From positions 1,984,001 to 2,048,000 of the forward strand of contig NC_018719.1 in NCBI RefSeq assembly GCF_000303155.1: a stretch of DNA of 64,000 bases. The letters run 5' to 3'. This DNA comes from Candidatus Nitrososphaera gargensis Ga9.2 (lineage in GTDB: Archaea > Thermoproteota > Nitrososphaeria > Nitrososphaerales > Nitrososphaeraceae). Under the pieces are notes generated by a model, which was given only the letters and a program-made list of their open reading frames with translations, searched no databases and was not told where the DNA came from. Of this stretch, positions 1-8,123 are shown in pieces. Both the position numbers and the translations under genes were made by a program. Every line of letters begins with the position of its first letter. Position 1 is the stretch's first letter.

Positions 1-215
1 CTCTTGCTCATTATCTGGCACCCGTCGATCTCCATCATGCCGTCGCGCCGTACCAGCTCGCGCCGCCACAGCTCGACAAACTTGTTCTTCATGTTGACGC
101 CTGTCGGCCCATATTCCCAGAATCCGGCGGGGGCGTCAGAGTAAATCTCGCAACTAGGAAAGTAAAACCCACGCTCTAGCGCCAGTTTCATTACCTCGTC
201 ATAATTGGCAACCAT
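1..215 (-). CDS. glyS: Glycyl-tRNA synthetase, N-terminal fragment
   Basis: The first 71 codons of a gene that runs off the left edge. The reverse-strand translation starts at an ATG (215) and reads MVANYDEVMKLALERGF, then PSCEIYSD, FWEYGPTGVNMKNKFVELW and DGMMEIDG. This is the class II core start of the archaeal/eukaryotic dimeric glycyl-tRNA synthetase, which charges tRNA-Gly in the cytoplasm. The ATG start fits because an alternative upstream ATG is out of frame. The gene diverges from the aminotransferase at 326. Only the N-terminus is visible, so integrity cannot be judged. Confidence 0.85.
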   Translation of the reverse strand, partial: MVANYDEVMKLALERGFYFPSCEIYSDAPAGFWEYGPTGVNMKNKFVELWRRELVRRDGMMEIDGCQIMSK

Positions 216-325
216 CTGCAAGGAGCAGACATGCGAGACAGGCTTTAAATTTATTGTCCAGATTTTATGTAAAACTGTTTTATTGCGCAGACATAACATT
301 TTATCTCGGTCAAATTCCCCTGTAG
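216..325. promoter_or_regulatory. Divergent promoter region glyS / aminotransferase
   Basis: A 110-base AT-rich gap between divergent genes. An A/T box at about 243-252 lies roughly 26-35 bases before the glyS start on the minus strand, as expected for an archaeal TATA box with a short or absent leader. T-rich boxes at 263-270 and 297-304 are candidates for the rightward gene. No further operator is obvious. Confidence 0.4.
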
Positions 326-1522
326 GTGTCTGGCTTGAAGGTATCTGATAGGACGCACGGCGTGGAGTATGCCATACGCGACATCACTGCCTATGCGCGA
401 AAATACAAGGCATCGGGCAAGGAGATAATCTACCTTAACATAGGCGACCCTGTCAAGTTTGACTTCAAGACGCCCGAGCACATAAAGAAGGCGCTGGTCG
501 ATGCAGTCACGCGCGACGAGAACTATTACACCGACTCTGAGGGACTGCCGGAGCTCCGACAGGCGATTGTAGAGAAAGAGTCCGAAAAGGGGCTAGACGT
601 CACCGAAGACGATGTCATTGTCACAAACGGCGTGTCCGAAGGGCTCGATATGACGATGGCATCCATTGTCGACCCGAACAGCGAAGTGCTGATGCCGGGA
701 CCCTACTACCCGCCATACTCGTCGTATGCAAAATTTTACGGCGGAAAACCGGTCGAGTTCAAGCTGTACGAAGACGGCAGGCCCGATCTTGAAGACCTCA
801 GATCAAAGATAACGCCGAGGTCGCGGGCACTGTGCATAATCAGCCCAAACAACCCAACAGGAGAGGTTTTTGATAGAAAGAGCCTGCAGCAGCTGGTAGA
901 CATTGCGACAGAGCACGACCTCTACGTCATCTGCGACGAGATATACGACAAGATCGTTTTTGATTCCCAGTTCACCGGCATCGGCAAGGTCGCCAAGGAT
1001 GCCCCTGTAATCCTACTCAACGGCTTTTCAAAGGCATATCTGATGACTGGCTGGCGCTGCGGCTACATAGCCATGAACAGCAGCTCCAAGAAGTTGGCAG
1101 GACTCAGGGAAGATATACCAAAGCTTGCACGCGTGCGAATAGCTGCCAACCTGCCAGTGCAGATCGCAGCCGTCCAGGCGCTCAGGGGGCCGCAAGCCCA
1201 CATTCCAAAAATGGTCGAAAAGCTTAGGTCAAGGCGCGATTATGTGGTCAAGCGCCTCAACGCGATGGGGATGCAGTGTAGGGTTCCGCGCGGGGCATTC
1301 TACGTATTCCCCAAGATCAACCTTGGTCACTGCTGGAAGGACGATCAGCATTTTGTGATCGACCTGTTGAATAACACGGGAGTCTTGACAGTGCACGGCT
1401 CTGGCTTTGGCTCTGCATATGGAGCGGGTCATTTCAGGATCGTCTATCTTCCGCCAGAAGAAATGCTGGAAAAGGCGATGGATAAGCTAGAGCGTTTTGT
1501 AAACAGCAAGCAGGCTAGCTAG
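326..1522 (+). CDS. Class I/II pyridoxal phosphate aminotransferase
   Basis: A 398-residue fold-type I aminotransferase, the usual length for AspC/AlaT-like enzymes. Visible motifs are NPTG (about 176-179), CDEIY with the pyridine-nitrogen Asp (about 204), and the PLP-binding lysine in NGFSKAYLMTGWR (about K236). A C-terminal arginine in HFRIVYLPP probably binds the substrate carboxylate. Starts at GTG. Sequence character (YYTDSEGLPELR, PGPYYPPY) suits an alanine or aromatic/aspartate aminotransferase; substrate cannot be fixed from sequence. It is cytosolic and expected in amino-acid biosynthesis or pyruvate/2-oxoglutarate balance. It converges with the MFS gene, whose stop is directly adjacent. 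Confidence 0.9.
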   Translation: MSGLKVSDRTHGVEYAIRDITAYARKYKASGKEIIYLNIGDPVKFDFKTPEHIKKALVDAVTRDENYYTDSEGLPELRQAIVEKESEKGLDVTEDDVIVTNGVSEGLDMTMASIVDPNSEVLMPGPYYPPYSSYAKFYGGKPVEFKLYEDGRPDLEDLRSKITPRSRALCIISPNNPTGEVFDRKSLQQLVDIATEHDLYVICDEIYDKIVFDSQFTGIGKVAKDAPVILLNGFSKAYLMTGWRCGYIAMNSSSKKLAGLREDIPKLARVRIAANLPVQIAAVQALRGPQAHIPKMVEKLRSRRDYVVKRLNAMGMQCRVPRGAFYVFPKINLGHCWKDDQHFVIDLLNNTGVLTVHGSGFGSAYGAGHFRIVYLPPEEMLEKAMDKLERFVNSKQAS

Positions 1523-3010
1523 CTAACTTTTTTCGTCTTTTTTTGGTGGCGGCGCGCCCTTTGGAACCATTACCGGGACTGCCTTTCTCCTGTTCACAGC
1601 TAGCGACATAGCGACCGAGGCTAACGAGATGATGGCAGCTGTAATGAATATCAGGTTGTACGCGTCCTGCGTCGGGAATTGTCTATCTACTCCCTCCACA
1701 GTTCCCCGGTACATCTGCTGGAGTATGCCGGCAGCGGCCGGCCCCACCGACTGTCCGACTAGGTTGAGGAGCAGCGTCATTCCAAGGGCAATCCCGGTCA
1801 TTTGCATCGGCACGGAAAGGAGTATCACGTTAAACGCGCCGGTGATTGAAAGCGAAAGCCCGGTTGCAAGTATCGCAAGCCCAAACGAAACCATCCCTTC
1901 GGTCGAATGGAACATGAGCAGGATAAAGAACCCGGCGGCGCTAATCAAGGTGCCGATCAGCGTCAGCTTTGTGTTTTTGATCTTGTTCAGTATAAAGCCA
2001 GACATGACTGTCCCGATCAATAGCACGACCATGAAGGGCAGTTGAACGCTTGCGACAGCTACTGCATCGCCTCCGAATCCCAATGGCTCAGGGCTTCTCA
2101 CCAAGATGGGGATCGTCAAATACACCATAAAGATCGACATGAAGATCAGCATCAGGATGATGGTTGGAGGGAGGAAGCTTTTGTTGGTCATTAGCTTGAG
2201 ATCAAGCAAAGGCGAAGGCACCCTTTTCTCAATGGCGATAAACGCTGCAAGTGAAGCTGCTGAAGTGGCAAAGAGGCCTGCAATCGTGTACCAAGCGCTG
2301 GAATCATGGCTTTCCAAGAAGGTGATGCCTGCCAGAAATGAAATTATTGTAACGGCAAGCATCAGCGTTCCCTTTATGTCGATTGTGCGGTCGTTTGGCT
2401 GGTGTCCCGCTTCAGCTCTTGCTGCTTGGCTAGGAACGTGTACGTATCTTGCTATTACAAACCAGAGCGCTATTGCGGCGGGCAAAATAGCTAAGAATGT
2501 TGCCGGCCACCCAAAGTTTTGAATTATTGCCGCGCCACCTACCAAGCCGATAATGGCTCCGCCGGAAAACGTAGAGCTGAATATCGTTTGGCCGATTGAA
2601 AGTTTTTTCTCTGGAAATACTTCTCTGATGATTCCAAAGGCAATAGGGAACATGGCCATCCCGATGCCTTGCGCAGCCCTCGCTGCAATCATGAATTCGA
2701 TGTTGGTGGCGAAGCGTCCTGCAAGGAGACCTACTGCGTAAACTCCCATTACTATGAGTAGTATCTTTTTCTTACCATAGATGTCTGACAGCCTGCCTCC
2801 AATCGGCGTCATTACAGCCGCCGCAATTACATAAGCTGAAAGCAGCCACGAGGAAGTGCTATATGAGATGTTGAAATCGCGGATGAAATCCGGAATGGCT
2901 GGCAGTATCATTGTCTCGTCAAACATGACAATGAGACCCAGGCTGCTCAGAATGATGAGTGTCCTCCATGCCAGACGGCTTATACCTTGTTGTTTTTCTA
3001 TGCTATCCAC
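1523..3010 (-). CDS. MFS multidrug-type exporter (DHA2-like)
   Basis: A 495-residue membrane protein with many hydrophobic segments, consistent with the 14-helix drug:H+ antiporter branch (EmrB/QacA-like). The loop 2-3 motif GGRLSDIYGKKK is at about residues 71-82, and the first helix carries MFDETMILPAIP, the usual DHA2 entry motif. A glycine/proline-rich helix near GGAIIGLVGGAAI resembles the antiporter motif C region. The C-terminus is short, charged and cytosolic. It probably exports toxic organic compounds with proton entry. The gene stands alone, ending at the aminotransferase stop; substrate is unknown. Confidence 0.85.
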   Translation of the reverse strand: MDSIEKQQGISRLAWRTLIILSSLGLIVMFDETMILPAIPDFIRDFNISYSTSSWLLSAYVIAAAVMTPIGGRLSDIYGKKKILLIVMGVYAVGLLAGRFATNIEFMIAARAAQGIGMAMFPIAFGIIREVFPEKKLSIGQTIFSSTFSGGAIIGLVGGAAIIQNFGWPATFLAILPAAIALWFVIARYVHVPSQAARAEAGHQPNDRTIDIKGTLMLAVTIISFLAGITFLESHDSSAWYTIAGLFATSAASLAAFIAIEKRVPSPLLDLKLMTNKSFLPPTIILMLIFMSIFMVYLTIPILVRSPEPLGFGGDAVAVASVQLPFMVVLLIGTVMSGFILNKIKNTKLTLIGTLISAAGFFILLMFHSTEGMVSFGLAILATGLSLSITGAFNVILLSVPMQMTGIALGMTLLLNLVGQSVGPAAAGILQQMYRGTVEGVDRQFPTQDAYNLIFITAAIISLASVAMSLAVNRRKAVPVMVPKGAPPPKKDEKS

Positions 3011-3183
3011 TTTATATTATCAACAACCTATTTTGAGCTCGGCTCCGAAATTCCACGGATTGCATCAGGTGCAAGAAATCCACAAGTCCTTTTGTGATAT
3101 GGTGCATCTAATAAACCAAGTAGTATCTATTTGCTGACTCGGTCAGTATAATCTCTCAAAGTAAGCATTACCTTACCACTTTG

Positions 3184-3508
3184 CTATCGCTTTTTTGGAA
3201 GCGAAGAGGCATAGTCGATGCCCATGTCCAGCCATTTTTTGAGAGTTGCGTCTTTTGACCATCCGTTCTGATCGACGAACACGAATCCCCTGATCGACCG
3301 GCCCGTGAAGTCCATTGGCCTTCGTGGTGAGCGCGTCTTCGTAGCGCTCGGGACCTACGCGGACTACAAGGTCATTTTTGATCGTACCAAAGCACATGTT
3401 CCCGTTGAGCATGAACGCTATTCCGCCAAACATCTTTTTCTCGCTCAGGCCCTTGTATTTTGTCAGGGCGCGAATTTTGCTGGCCAGTTGCTCATTGGAA
3501 ACCATCAT
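3184..3508 (-). pseudogene. TfoX N-terminal-domain protein, frameshifted
   Basis: Residues 1-50 read as a TfoX-N domain (KKMFGGIAFMLNGNMCFG, then VVRVGPERYEDALTTK). Near 3318 the reading frame breaks. One frame away the expected family tail continues (PMDFTGRSIRGFVFVDQNG and WLDMGIDYASSLPKKR) to a TAG at 3184. The distance between start and this stop is one base more than a multiple of three, so one extra base explains it. Without the shift the protein would be about 107 residues, normal for the stand-alone domain. The start overlaps the upstream SnoaL-like frame by ATGA. Either a young pseudogene or a sequence error; function of the family in archaea is unknown. Confidence 0.75.
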
Positions 3509-3717
3509 CCCATCCCAAATGCCTTGGCAAATTCCCGCGGGTCGTAATAGATTTTCTGTTTCGCCGCCTTGCCGTTGGCAACTTGGATCAAGTCAGTAAT
3601 TTCAATGGTTATCATCCCTCCGTCAGGAGTAGCGATATCCATCTGTAGGAGCTGCTCTGTAGAATAGATATAATCATGCGCTCCGGAGGTCTTCATGAGC
3701 GGCCCGGCAAACGTCAT
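3505..3717 (-). CDS. SnoaL/NTF2-like protein, N-terminally short
   Basis: A 70-residue frame reading MTFAGPLMKTSGAHDY, then a strand-rich part ending IYYDPREFAKAF. This is the second half of a SnoaL-like (NTF2 fold) protein; full members have about 120-140 residues. The frame stays open upstream to a TGA, and the translation there (FYDVTENKKGRGLETI) could be part of the missing half, but no ATG, GTG or TTG start is present. The start at 3717 is therefore the only usual codon. Likely a truncated remnant; translationally coupled by ATGA to the TfoX-like frame. Confidence 0.45.
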   Translation of the reverse strand: MTFAGPLMKTSGAHDYIYSTEQLLQMDIATPDGGMITIEITDLIQVANGKAAKQKIYYDPREFAKAFGMG

Positions 3718-3877
3718 GTCCTTGGCATGTATAGTTTCAAGGCCCCTGCCTTTTTTGTTCTCAGTTACATCGTAGAAGCGGTTTTTACGGTTTCAAGTGC
3801 TTTTCCTATAAATCGTAAGAATTATTGGCACCTAATAAACGGGGAAGTGATTGATCCGTAAGCAGGTTAAGTAGCTA

Positions 3878-4192
3878 CTAGAGCGAAGCCGGATCTCTGC
3901 CGCAAAGCTCTTGGAACGAAGATGCCTTGCTGTTCTTGAATATTTCCGGGGCATGCTTCATCGAAAATGCCCCCATCTGTTCAATAATTGGAATGAGGTC
4001 TTTTCCCTTTTCTGTAAGCGTGTATTCGATCCTGACAGGAATTTCATGGAAGATTCTCCGTTCAATGAGCTGATTCTTTTCCATTTCCCGGAGGCGCGTA
4101 GAAAGGGTATTGAGATTGATCCCTTCGATTGAATTCAGGAATTCGTTGAAGTGCTTTTGCTTGCTGTAAATCATGTTTCGTAGAATTAGCAC
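3878..4192 (-). CDS. HxlR-family winged-helix regulator, start lost
   Basis: A winged-helix protein with HxlR features: RNMIYSKQKHFNEFL, LNTLSTRLREMEKNQLIER and the wing RIEYTLTEKGKDLIPII. The family's conserved N-terminus (CPVDNAFRIIGKKFTVLIL) is encoded in frame upstream of the GTG at 4192, up to base 4249, where a TAA sits a few codons before the conserved cysteine. No ATG, GTG or TTG lies in between. The gene therefore either starts at the internal GTG without its first helix and redox cysteine, or has lost its start. HxlR proteins sense aldehydes or redox stress and usually control a nearby oxidoreductase; none is adjacent. Confidence 0.65.
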   Translation of the reverse strand: MLILRNMIYSKQKHFNEFLNSIEGINLNTLSTRLREMEKNQLIERRIFHEIPVRIEYTLTEKGKDLIPIIEQMGAFSMKHAPEIFKNSKASSFQELCGRDPASL

Positions 4193-4419
4193 AGTAAACT
4201 TTTTTCCAATGATCCTGAACGCGTTATCAACAGGACACCGCTTGAAAGCTTAAGATGCACGCGATTCTAGCTCCATATCTCTTGTTGGACCTGGTTTAAC
4301 TGTTTTTATATCTACTCAGAAAATATGAGTTAACAAAACTGTATTTACTAACTTGTGCTTCACTTTCTGATTTTTAAGTACTCTTACCAACATTAAGATC
4401 CAAATGCGCAAAAAACGTT

Positions 4420-4830
4420 ATGCCAAAATTTAGCCAAATTATAAAGGTCAAATCGCCTCCTGAAAAGACATGGGCAATTGTTGGCGATCTTGCAGGAGTA
4501 AACAGGTGGATCCCGAGGATTACCGGCGTGAAAATTGAAGGAAACAAAAAGCGAACATGTACTTTCGCCGATGGGCACATCCAGCATGAAGAAATAATTG
4601 AGTACTCCAGTGAAAAGCGATCATACAGCTATACCATTGAGCGACTGCAAAGGATAAAGAATAACCGCGGCACTTTCGCCGTGAAGCAATACGGCGACGG
4701 ATCTGTAATAATGTGGGAGTCCGAATTTGACATCATCAACTCTGCTCTCGAAGCAGAAATGACTCAAATGTGGAAAGGAGCTACAGCCCAAATTGCAGAA
4801 TCATTAAGAAGGCTCGTTGAAGGAAAATGA
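4420..4830 (+). CDS. SRPBCC-fold protein
   Basis: A 136-residue START/SRPBCC domain: opening strand MPKFSQIIKVKSPPEKTW, then IVGDLAGVNRWIPRITG, RKRTC strands, YSYTIER and a long C-terminal helix (MWKGATAQIAESLRRLVE). The fold binds hydrophobic ligands such as lipids or polyketides. No catalytic residues can be named. An A/T box at about 4381-4390 fits a promoter with a near-leaderless start. The gene stands alone between HxlR and htpX, so context gives no ligand. Confidence 0.75.
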   Translation: MPKFSQIIKVKSPPEKTWAIVGDLAGVNRWIPRITGVKIEGNKKRTCTFADGHIQHEEIIEYSSEKRSYSYTIERLQRIKNNRGTFAVKQYGDGSVIMWESEFDIINSALEAEMTQMWKGATAQIAESLRRLVEGK

Positions 4831-4933
4831 TGCATGATCGCGACTGGGCCGCGTACGTATCCAGTATATAAGAACTAATTCTGGCTCGACTGGAAGCATG
4901 CGTATAAATTGCATCAGTTTTTCGTGCTTAAAA

Positions 4934-4950
4934 TGATACATAATGTATCA
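4934..4950. promoter_or_regulatory. 17-bp perfect palindrome ahead of htpX
   Basis: TGATACAT-A-ATGTATCA, an exact 8-bp inverted repeat around one base, 91 bases before the htpX start. The spacing and symmetry are those of a dimeric repressor operator. The regulator is unknown; the HxlR-like gene nearby is one candidate. The rest of the 4831-5040 gap holds A/T boxes (ATATAAG at about 4865, ATAAAT near 5004). Confidence 0.5.
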
Positions 4951-5040
4951 CTTTTCCACATGCTACAGTGAAAACATGCGCATGCAGAGGGATACGCCCA
5001 TGCATAAATCATTATAAGACGATCACGACCTTATTTCATT

Positions 5041-5940
5041 GTGTATACGAAAAAGGCTCCCTGGAAAAAGAGGGACAATGGCCTTACAGCAAGGATAATT
5101 GTCAGTTTTGCAGTTCTTACGATACTATACATCATATTTCTGAGCGTGCTTGCCTATGTTGGCTTTGGCGCCATACCTATAGCTGTCATTGCAGGCATCA
5201 TGATACTGGCGCAGTGGTACTTTTCTGACAAGATAGTGCTTTGGAGCACGGGCGCAAAAATAGTGAGCAGGGAACAGTTCCCTGAGCTGCACGATCTGGT
5301 GGAACGTATTGTGGCGCGGAACAACCTGCCCAAGCCTAGAATCGCCGTGGTCAACACCCAGATCCCAAACGCGTTTGCGACAGGCAAGACGCCCAAGAGC
5401 TCCATTGTTGCGGTGACACTCGGCCTGATGGACCAGCTTGAAACCGAGGAGCTGGAGGCTGTCATTGCGCACGAGCTGGCGCACATCAAGAACCGGGACG
5501 TGCTGGTGCTAACGCTAGCAAGCCTTTTCTCTACCGTAGCGTGGTATCTGATGAGGTTTAGCATGTTTGGAGGCATGTACGGCGGCGGGCGCAACAGGGA
5601 TAGCGGAGGCGGCTTGGCACTCGTACTGATCGTCGCAATAATCACTTGGTTTGTCAGTTTTCTGATAATAAGGGCGATATCGCGCTACCGGGAATTTGTG
5701 GCAGACAGGGACGGCGCGCTCATGACTGGCAAGCCCAGCAAGCTAGCAAGCGCACTGCTCAAGATAAGCGGCAAGATGAAGCGGATACCTACAAGAGATC
5801 TGCGTGAGGTCGAGGGCATGAATGCGTTCTTTATTATCCCTGCCCTTTCTGGCGACGCCTTTGCAAGCCTATTCTCGACACACCCGCCTGTCGACCAGCG
5901 GGTGAAAAAGCTCATGGAAATGGAGGCTGCCATGAGCTGA
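5041..5940 (+). CDS. htpX: HtpX-like membrane zinc metalloprotease (M48)
   Basis: A 299-residue M48 peptidase with two N-terminal membrane helices (about 18-60), then NTQIPNAFATGK, the zinc motif HELAH at 144-148 and the third ligand Glu in REFVADRDGA (about 218). A third and fourth hydrophobic stretch (about 155-180, 190-212) lie between. HtpX proteases degrade damaged membrane proteins under envelope stress. GTG start. It is followed by pspAB and faces pspAA-pspA, matching the known archaeal/actinobacterial linkage of HtpX with Psp proteins. A palindrome upstream suggests repression when stress is absent. Confidence 0.92.
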   Translation: MYTKKAPWKKRDNGLTARIIVSFAVLTILYIIFLSVLAYVGFGAIPIAVIAGIMILAQWYFSDKIVLWSTGAKIVSREQFPELHDLVERIVARNNLPKPRIAVVNTQIPNAFATGKTPKSSIVAVTLGLMDQLETEELEAVIAHELAHIKNRDVLVLTLASLFSTVAWYLMRFSMFGGMYGGGRNRDSGGGLALVLIVAIITWFVSFLIIRAISRYREFVADRDGALMTGKPSKLASALLKISGKMKRIPTRDLREVEGMNAFFIIPALSGDAFASLFSTHPPVDQRVKKLMEMEAAMS

Positions 5941-6008
5941 GCTTTTTCAAGAGGATACGCGACAATATCATCAATAGCAAGCGCTTATCAAAAGCCGATT
6001 CTGAAATA

Positions 6009-6536
6009 TTGTTCTCCATCTCTTCAATCCATGTTACCTTAGAGGTGAAGCTGGGGCTCAAGGTGACTGGCAGATGCGCCCTTACTTTCAAGACAGTCAG
6101 CGGCACATTCTTTTACGAAATGGAGCAGGACATCAGGCGCTTCCTCAGCTCCCTGCAGCCCGAGTTCGACCTTGCTTTCCGCACAGTCACAGACTCGTAC
6201 GGCTACATGTGGGTAGTGTTCGAAGGCAAGAGGATAGAGGATCTTTTGGCCGGCCTGACAGCTACAGGCGACATCGTCGAAGAAAGAGGCTTTTCAGATC
6301 AACTGCTGGCGGCCGTCTTTGAATTTGCAAATGAGCGGCATGGTGGCCAGCAGCAATATCTGATATACAACTACCGGCGCAACAACTTTTACCCATTCGT
6401 CCCGACTGGCAATAAAACAAGGAACATCGAGCAAGAAATGAAGATGATGTCGGCGATAGGCGAAGAAATGCCATTTGAAAAAGACATGACCCTTTGGTAC
6501 CCGCTATGGGACCTTCCCCTCAGATCTCAGGGATAA
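6009..6536 (+). CDS. PspA-associated protein PspAB
   Basis: A 175-residue soluble protein (VTLEVKLGLKVTGRCAL, SYGYMWVVFEG, YNYRRNNFYPFVP, LWYPLWDLP) of the type found next to htpX and called PspAB. The start is uncertain: TTG at 6009 is the first usual codon, but the preceding frame reads SFFKRIRDNI from base 5940, which looks like the true family N-terminus. Directly before it a five-base tandem repeat (TGAGC twice, about 5933-5942) separates the htpX ATG from this frame, so an ATG start may have been shifted out of frame or CTG at 5937 is used. The 3' end overlaps pspAA by 17 bases on the other strand. Confidence 0.75.
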   Translation: MFSISSIHVTLEVKLGLKVTGRCALTFKTVSGTFFYEMEQDIRRFLSSLQPEFDLAFRTVTDSYGYMWVVFEGKRIEDLLAGLTATGDIVEERGFSDQLLAAVFEFANERHGGQQQYLIYNYRRNNFYPFVPTGNKTRNIEQEMKMMSAIGEEMPFEKDMTLWYPLWDLPLRSQG

Positions 6537-6975
6537 CGCCTTCTCCTCTGAACAACCTCTTTGCTTCGTCTATTGAAAGGTCCGCACTTGGCAGTATGAT
6601 ATCGGACTTGATTATTTCATGTGGATCCAGTGGCTTGCCATTTTTCACAACCATGTCGTTCAGTTCTGTCAATTTTTTCTTGAATTCCGAATCGTCGGAC
6701 CTCTCCGTGCTGACCAGCTTGACCAGATCGTTATCTATATCGTTGAGCTTTTTCAGGATCTTGCCATCGACGGTGAACTGTCCGTGGCCCATTATCCTGA
6801 CTATCTTTTTGCCAGCAGAGCTTGCGCTTTTCGCCTTTGTCTTGGCAGTCGCAGCCTTTTTACGTGTTTTGGCAGACGATTTTCGTGCAGAAACTGCTTT
6901 TTTGGCGCGCAATTTGGCTCTTGATTTGAGCTTGCTGGCGGCCGCCCTGCCTTTTGTTTTCGTTTTTCTACTCAT
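6520..6975 (-). CDS. PspAA-like protein with lysine-rich N-terminus
   Basis: A 151-residue protein in two parts. Residues 1-57 are almost only Lys, Ala, Arg, Ser and Thr, disordered and strongly basic. Residues 58-151 (KKIVRIMGHGQFTVDGKIL, then NDIDNDLVKLV, and a C-terminal PSADLSIDEAKRLFRGEG) match the PspAA domain that accompanies PspA in archaea. The start overlaps the pspA stop by ATGA, so the two are translated together. The basic tail might bind nucleic acid or acidic lipid; that is inference. The C-terminal helix sequence is typical of the family. Confidence 0.8.
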   Translation of the reverse strand: MSRKTKTKGRAAASKLKSRAKLRAKKAVSARKSSAKTRKKAATAKTKAKSASSAGKKIVRIMGHGQFTVDGKILKKLNDIDNDLVKLVSTERSDDSEFKKKLTELNDMVVKNGKPLDPHEIIKSDIILPSADLSIDEAKRLFRGEGVIPEI

Positions 6976-7706
6976 TGTTGCGCTTCTTGCTCCACTCGCT
7001 GCTTCTTTTTACGTTCCTTCTCTGACTTTAACTTTGCTAATTCTTCCTCGACTGAATTTTGTACTGTAATTTTTTCTAATTCTCTCTCAATTTCATCCTT
7101 GTTTGATGTGTAATCTGTAAGAACTCCTGAATTTATCATCTCATCCAGCGCTTGGGCCTTGGCCCTCATGCTCTCAGTCTTTTCCTCAGCCCTGTTCATG
7201 GCCATGCCGACATCGGCCATCTCCTCAGATATGCCAGTGACGCTCTCCTTTATCTTGACCTGCGCCTCTGCAGCTGAATATCGAGCCTTTATGACCTCTT
7301 TCTTTGACTTGAACTCCTCCACCTTGACTGCCATTCGCTTTTCAGCCTCTTCCATCTTGCGCGCTTCTTCCTGAAGTTCTGCTATCTGCTTGTCAAGGTC
7401 CTGAATCTGGAGCAGGTTAGTGTTCTTGCGCTCAAGCGCGAGCCTTGCCAAGTCTTCCCTGCCGGCGTCAAGCGCCCTACTTGCCTGCTCATCCAGCAGC
7501 CGGATATTGTCCCACAGCTTTGACTTTTGCATCTCCAGCCTCTTGCGCGAGGTTATAATTTCTGCAAGGCCTCTTCGCACTTTGTTAAGCATTTCCAGTT
7601 GCCTGATATACGAATAATCCAGAGCTTCGCGTGGATCTTCAAACTTGTCGAGGAGAGTGTTTACCTTTTGCTTGATCACGGCTGAAAAGCGGTTCATCAG
7701 GCCCAA
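6972..7706 (-). CDS. pspA: PspA/IM30 family membrane-stress protein
   Basis: A 244-residue, almost wholly helical protein. It starts MGLMNRFSAVIKQKVNTLLD and continues FEDPREALDYSYIRQLEML, the PspA/Vipp1 signature, followed by long coiled coils (about 45-170). It is an ESCRT-III-like membrane scaffold that coats and repairs the inner membrane leaflet. First gene of pspA-pspAA; these converge on htpX-pspAB so the four form one functional locus with two transcription units. An A/T-rich stretch ahead of the start (7710-7745) can carry the promoter. Confidence 0.93.
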   Translation of the reverse strand: MGLMNRFSAVIKQKVNTLLDKFEDPREALDYSYIRQLEMLNKVRRGLAEIITSRKRLEMQKSKLWDNIRLLDEQASRALDAGREDLARLALERKNTNLLQIQDLDKQIAELQEEARKMEEAEKRMAVKVEEFKSKKEVIKARYSAAEAQVKIKESVTGISEEMADVGMAMNRAEEKTESMRAKAQALDEMINSGVLTDYTSNKDEIERELEKITVQNSVEEELAKLKSEKERKKKQRVEQEAQQ

Positions 7707-7752
7707 TTTTCTATCAAGCCATTATTCGATGCTTGATTATTAAAACATGGTG

Positions 7753-8070
7753 CTAGCGGTTGAGTCTGCGCCATTCGTGTTCGTCCGGTGGCCCATAGTC
7801 TTCATTTTTTCGAAAGAATCCCCAGTAGAGCAAAAAACATCCAGCGGCAATCATTGCAATCGCAAACTTTTCGTTTGTGACTTGGTTATTTACAAAGTTG
7901 TTAAGAAACAATTGCGCAGGATCTTCAACCAGGCCAATGGAATGATCAATGTAGAACAGCACAATATTTCTTATCAGGATTATGGCAGCGCTGACCATGA
8001 AGAGGATGCCCATTGCTGACATCCAGTTCCTCCCACGCTTTCTGCCGCCGATCTCTTCTTTCCATCTCAT
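7753..8070 (-). CDS. Small two-helix membrane protein
   Basis: 105 residues with a basic N-terminus (GGRKRGRN), two hydrophobic helices (about 17-40, MSAMGILFMVSAAIILI; and about 70-88, FAIAMIAAGCFLLYWGFF) and a charged tail. No family was recognised. It lies directly upstream of pspA on the same strand, so it may be co-transcribed and act at the membrane, but nothing else shows this. Confidence 0.6.
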   Translation of the reverse strand: MRWKEEIGGRKRGRNWMSAMGILFMVSAAIILIRNIVLFYIDHSIGLVEDPAQLFLNNFVNNQVTNEKFAIAMIAAGCFLLYWGFFRKNEDYGPPDEHEWRRLNR

Positions 8071-8123
8071 GCCGATGTTATATTATTATATCTGGAAGGA
8101 GGCATTGCTGATAACGTTTGCGC

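Noticed and set aside
6494-7069. Large rightward hydrophobic frame over pspAA and pspA
   Set aside because: It is the complement of Lys/Glu-rich codons of the two psp genes, which gives spurious Leu/Phe/Ser-rich frames.
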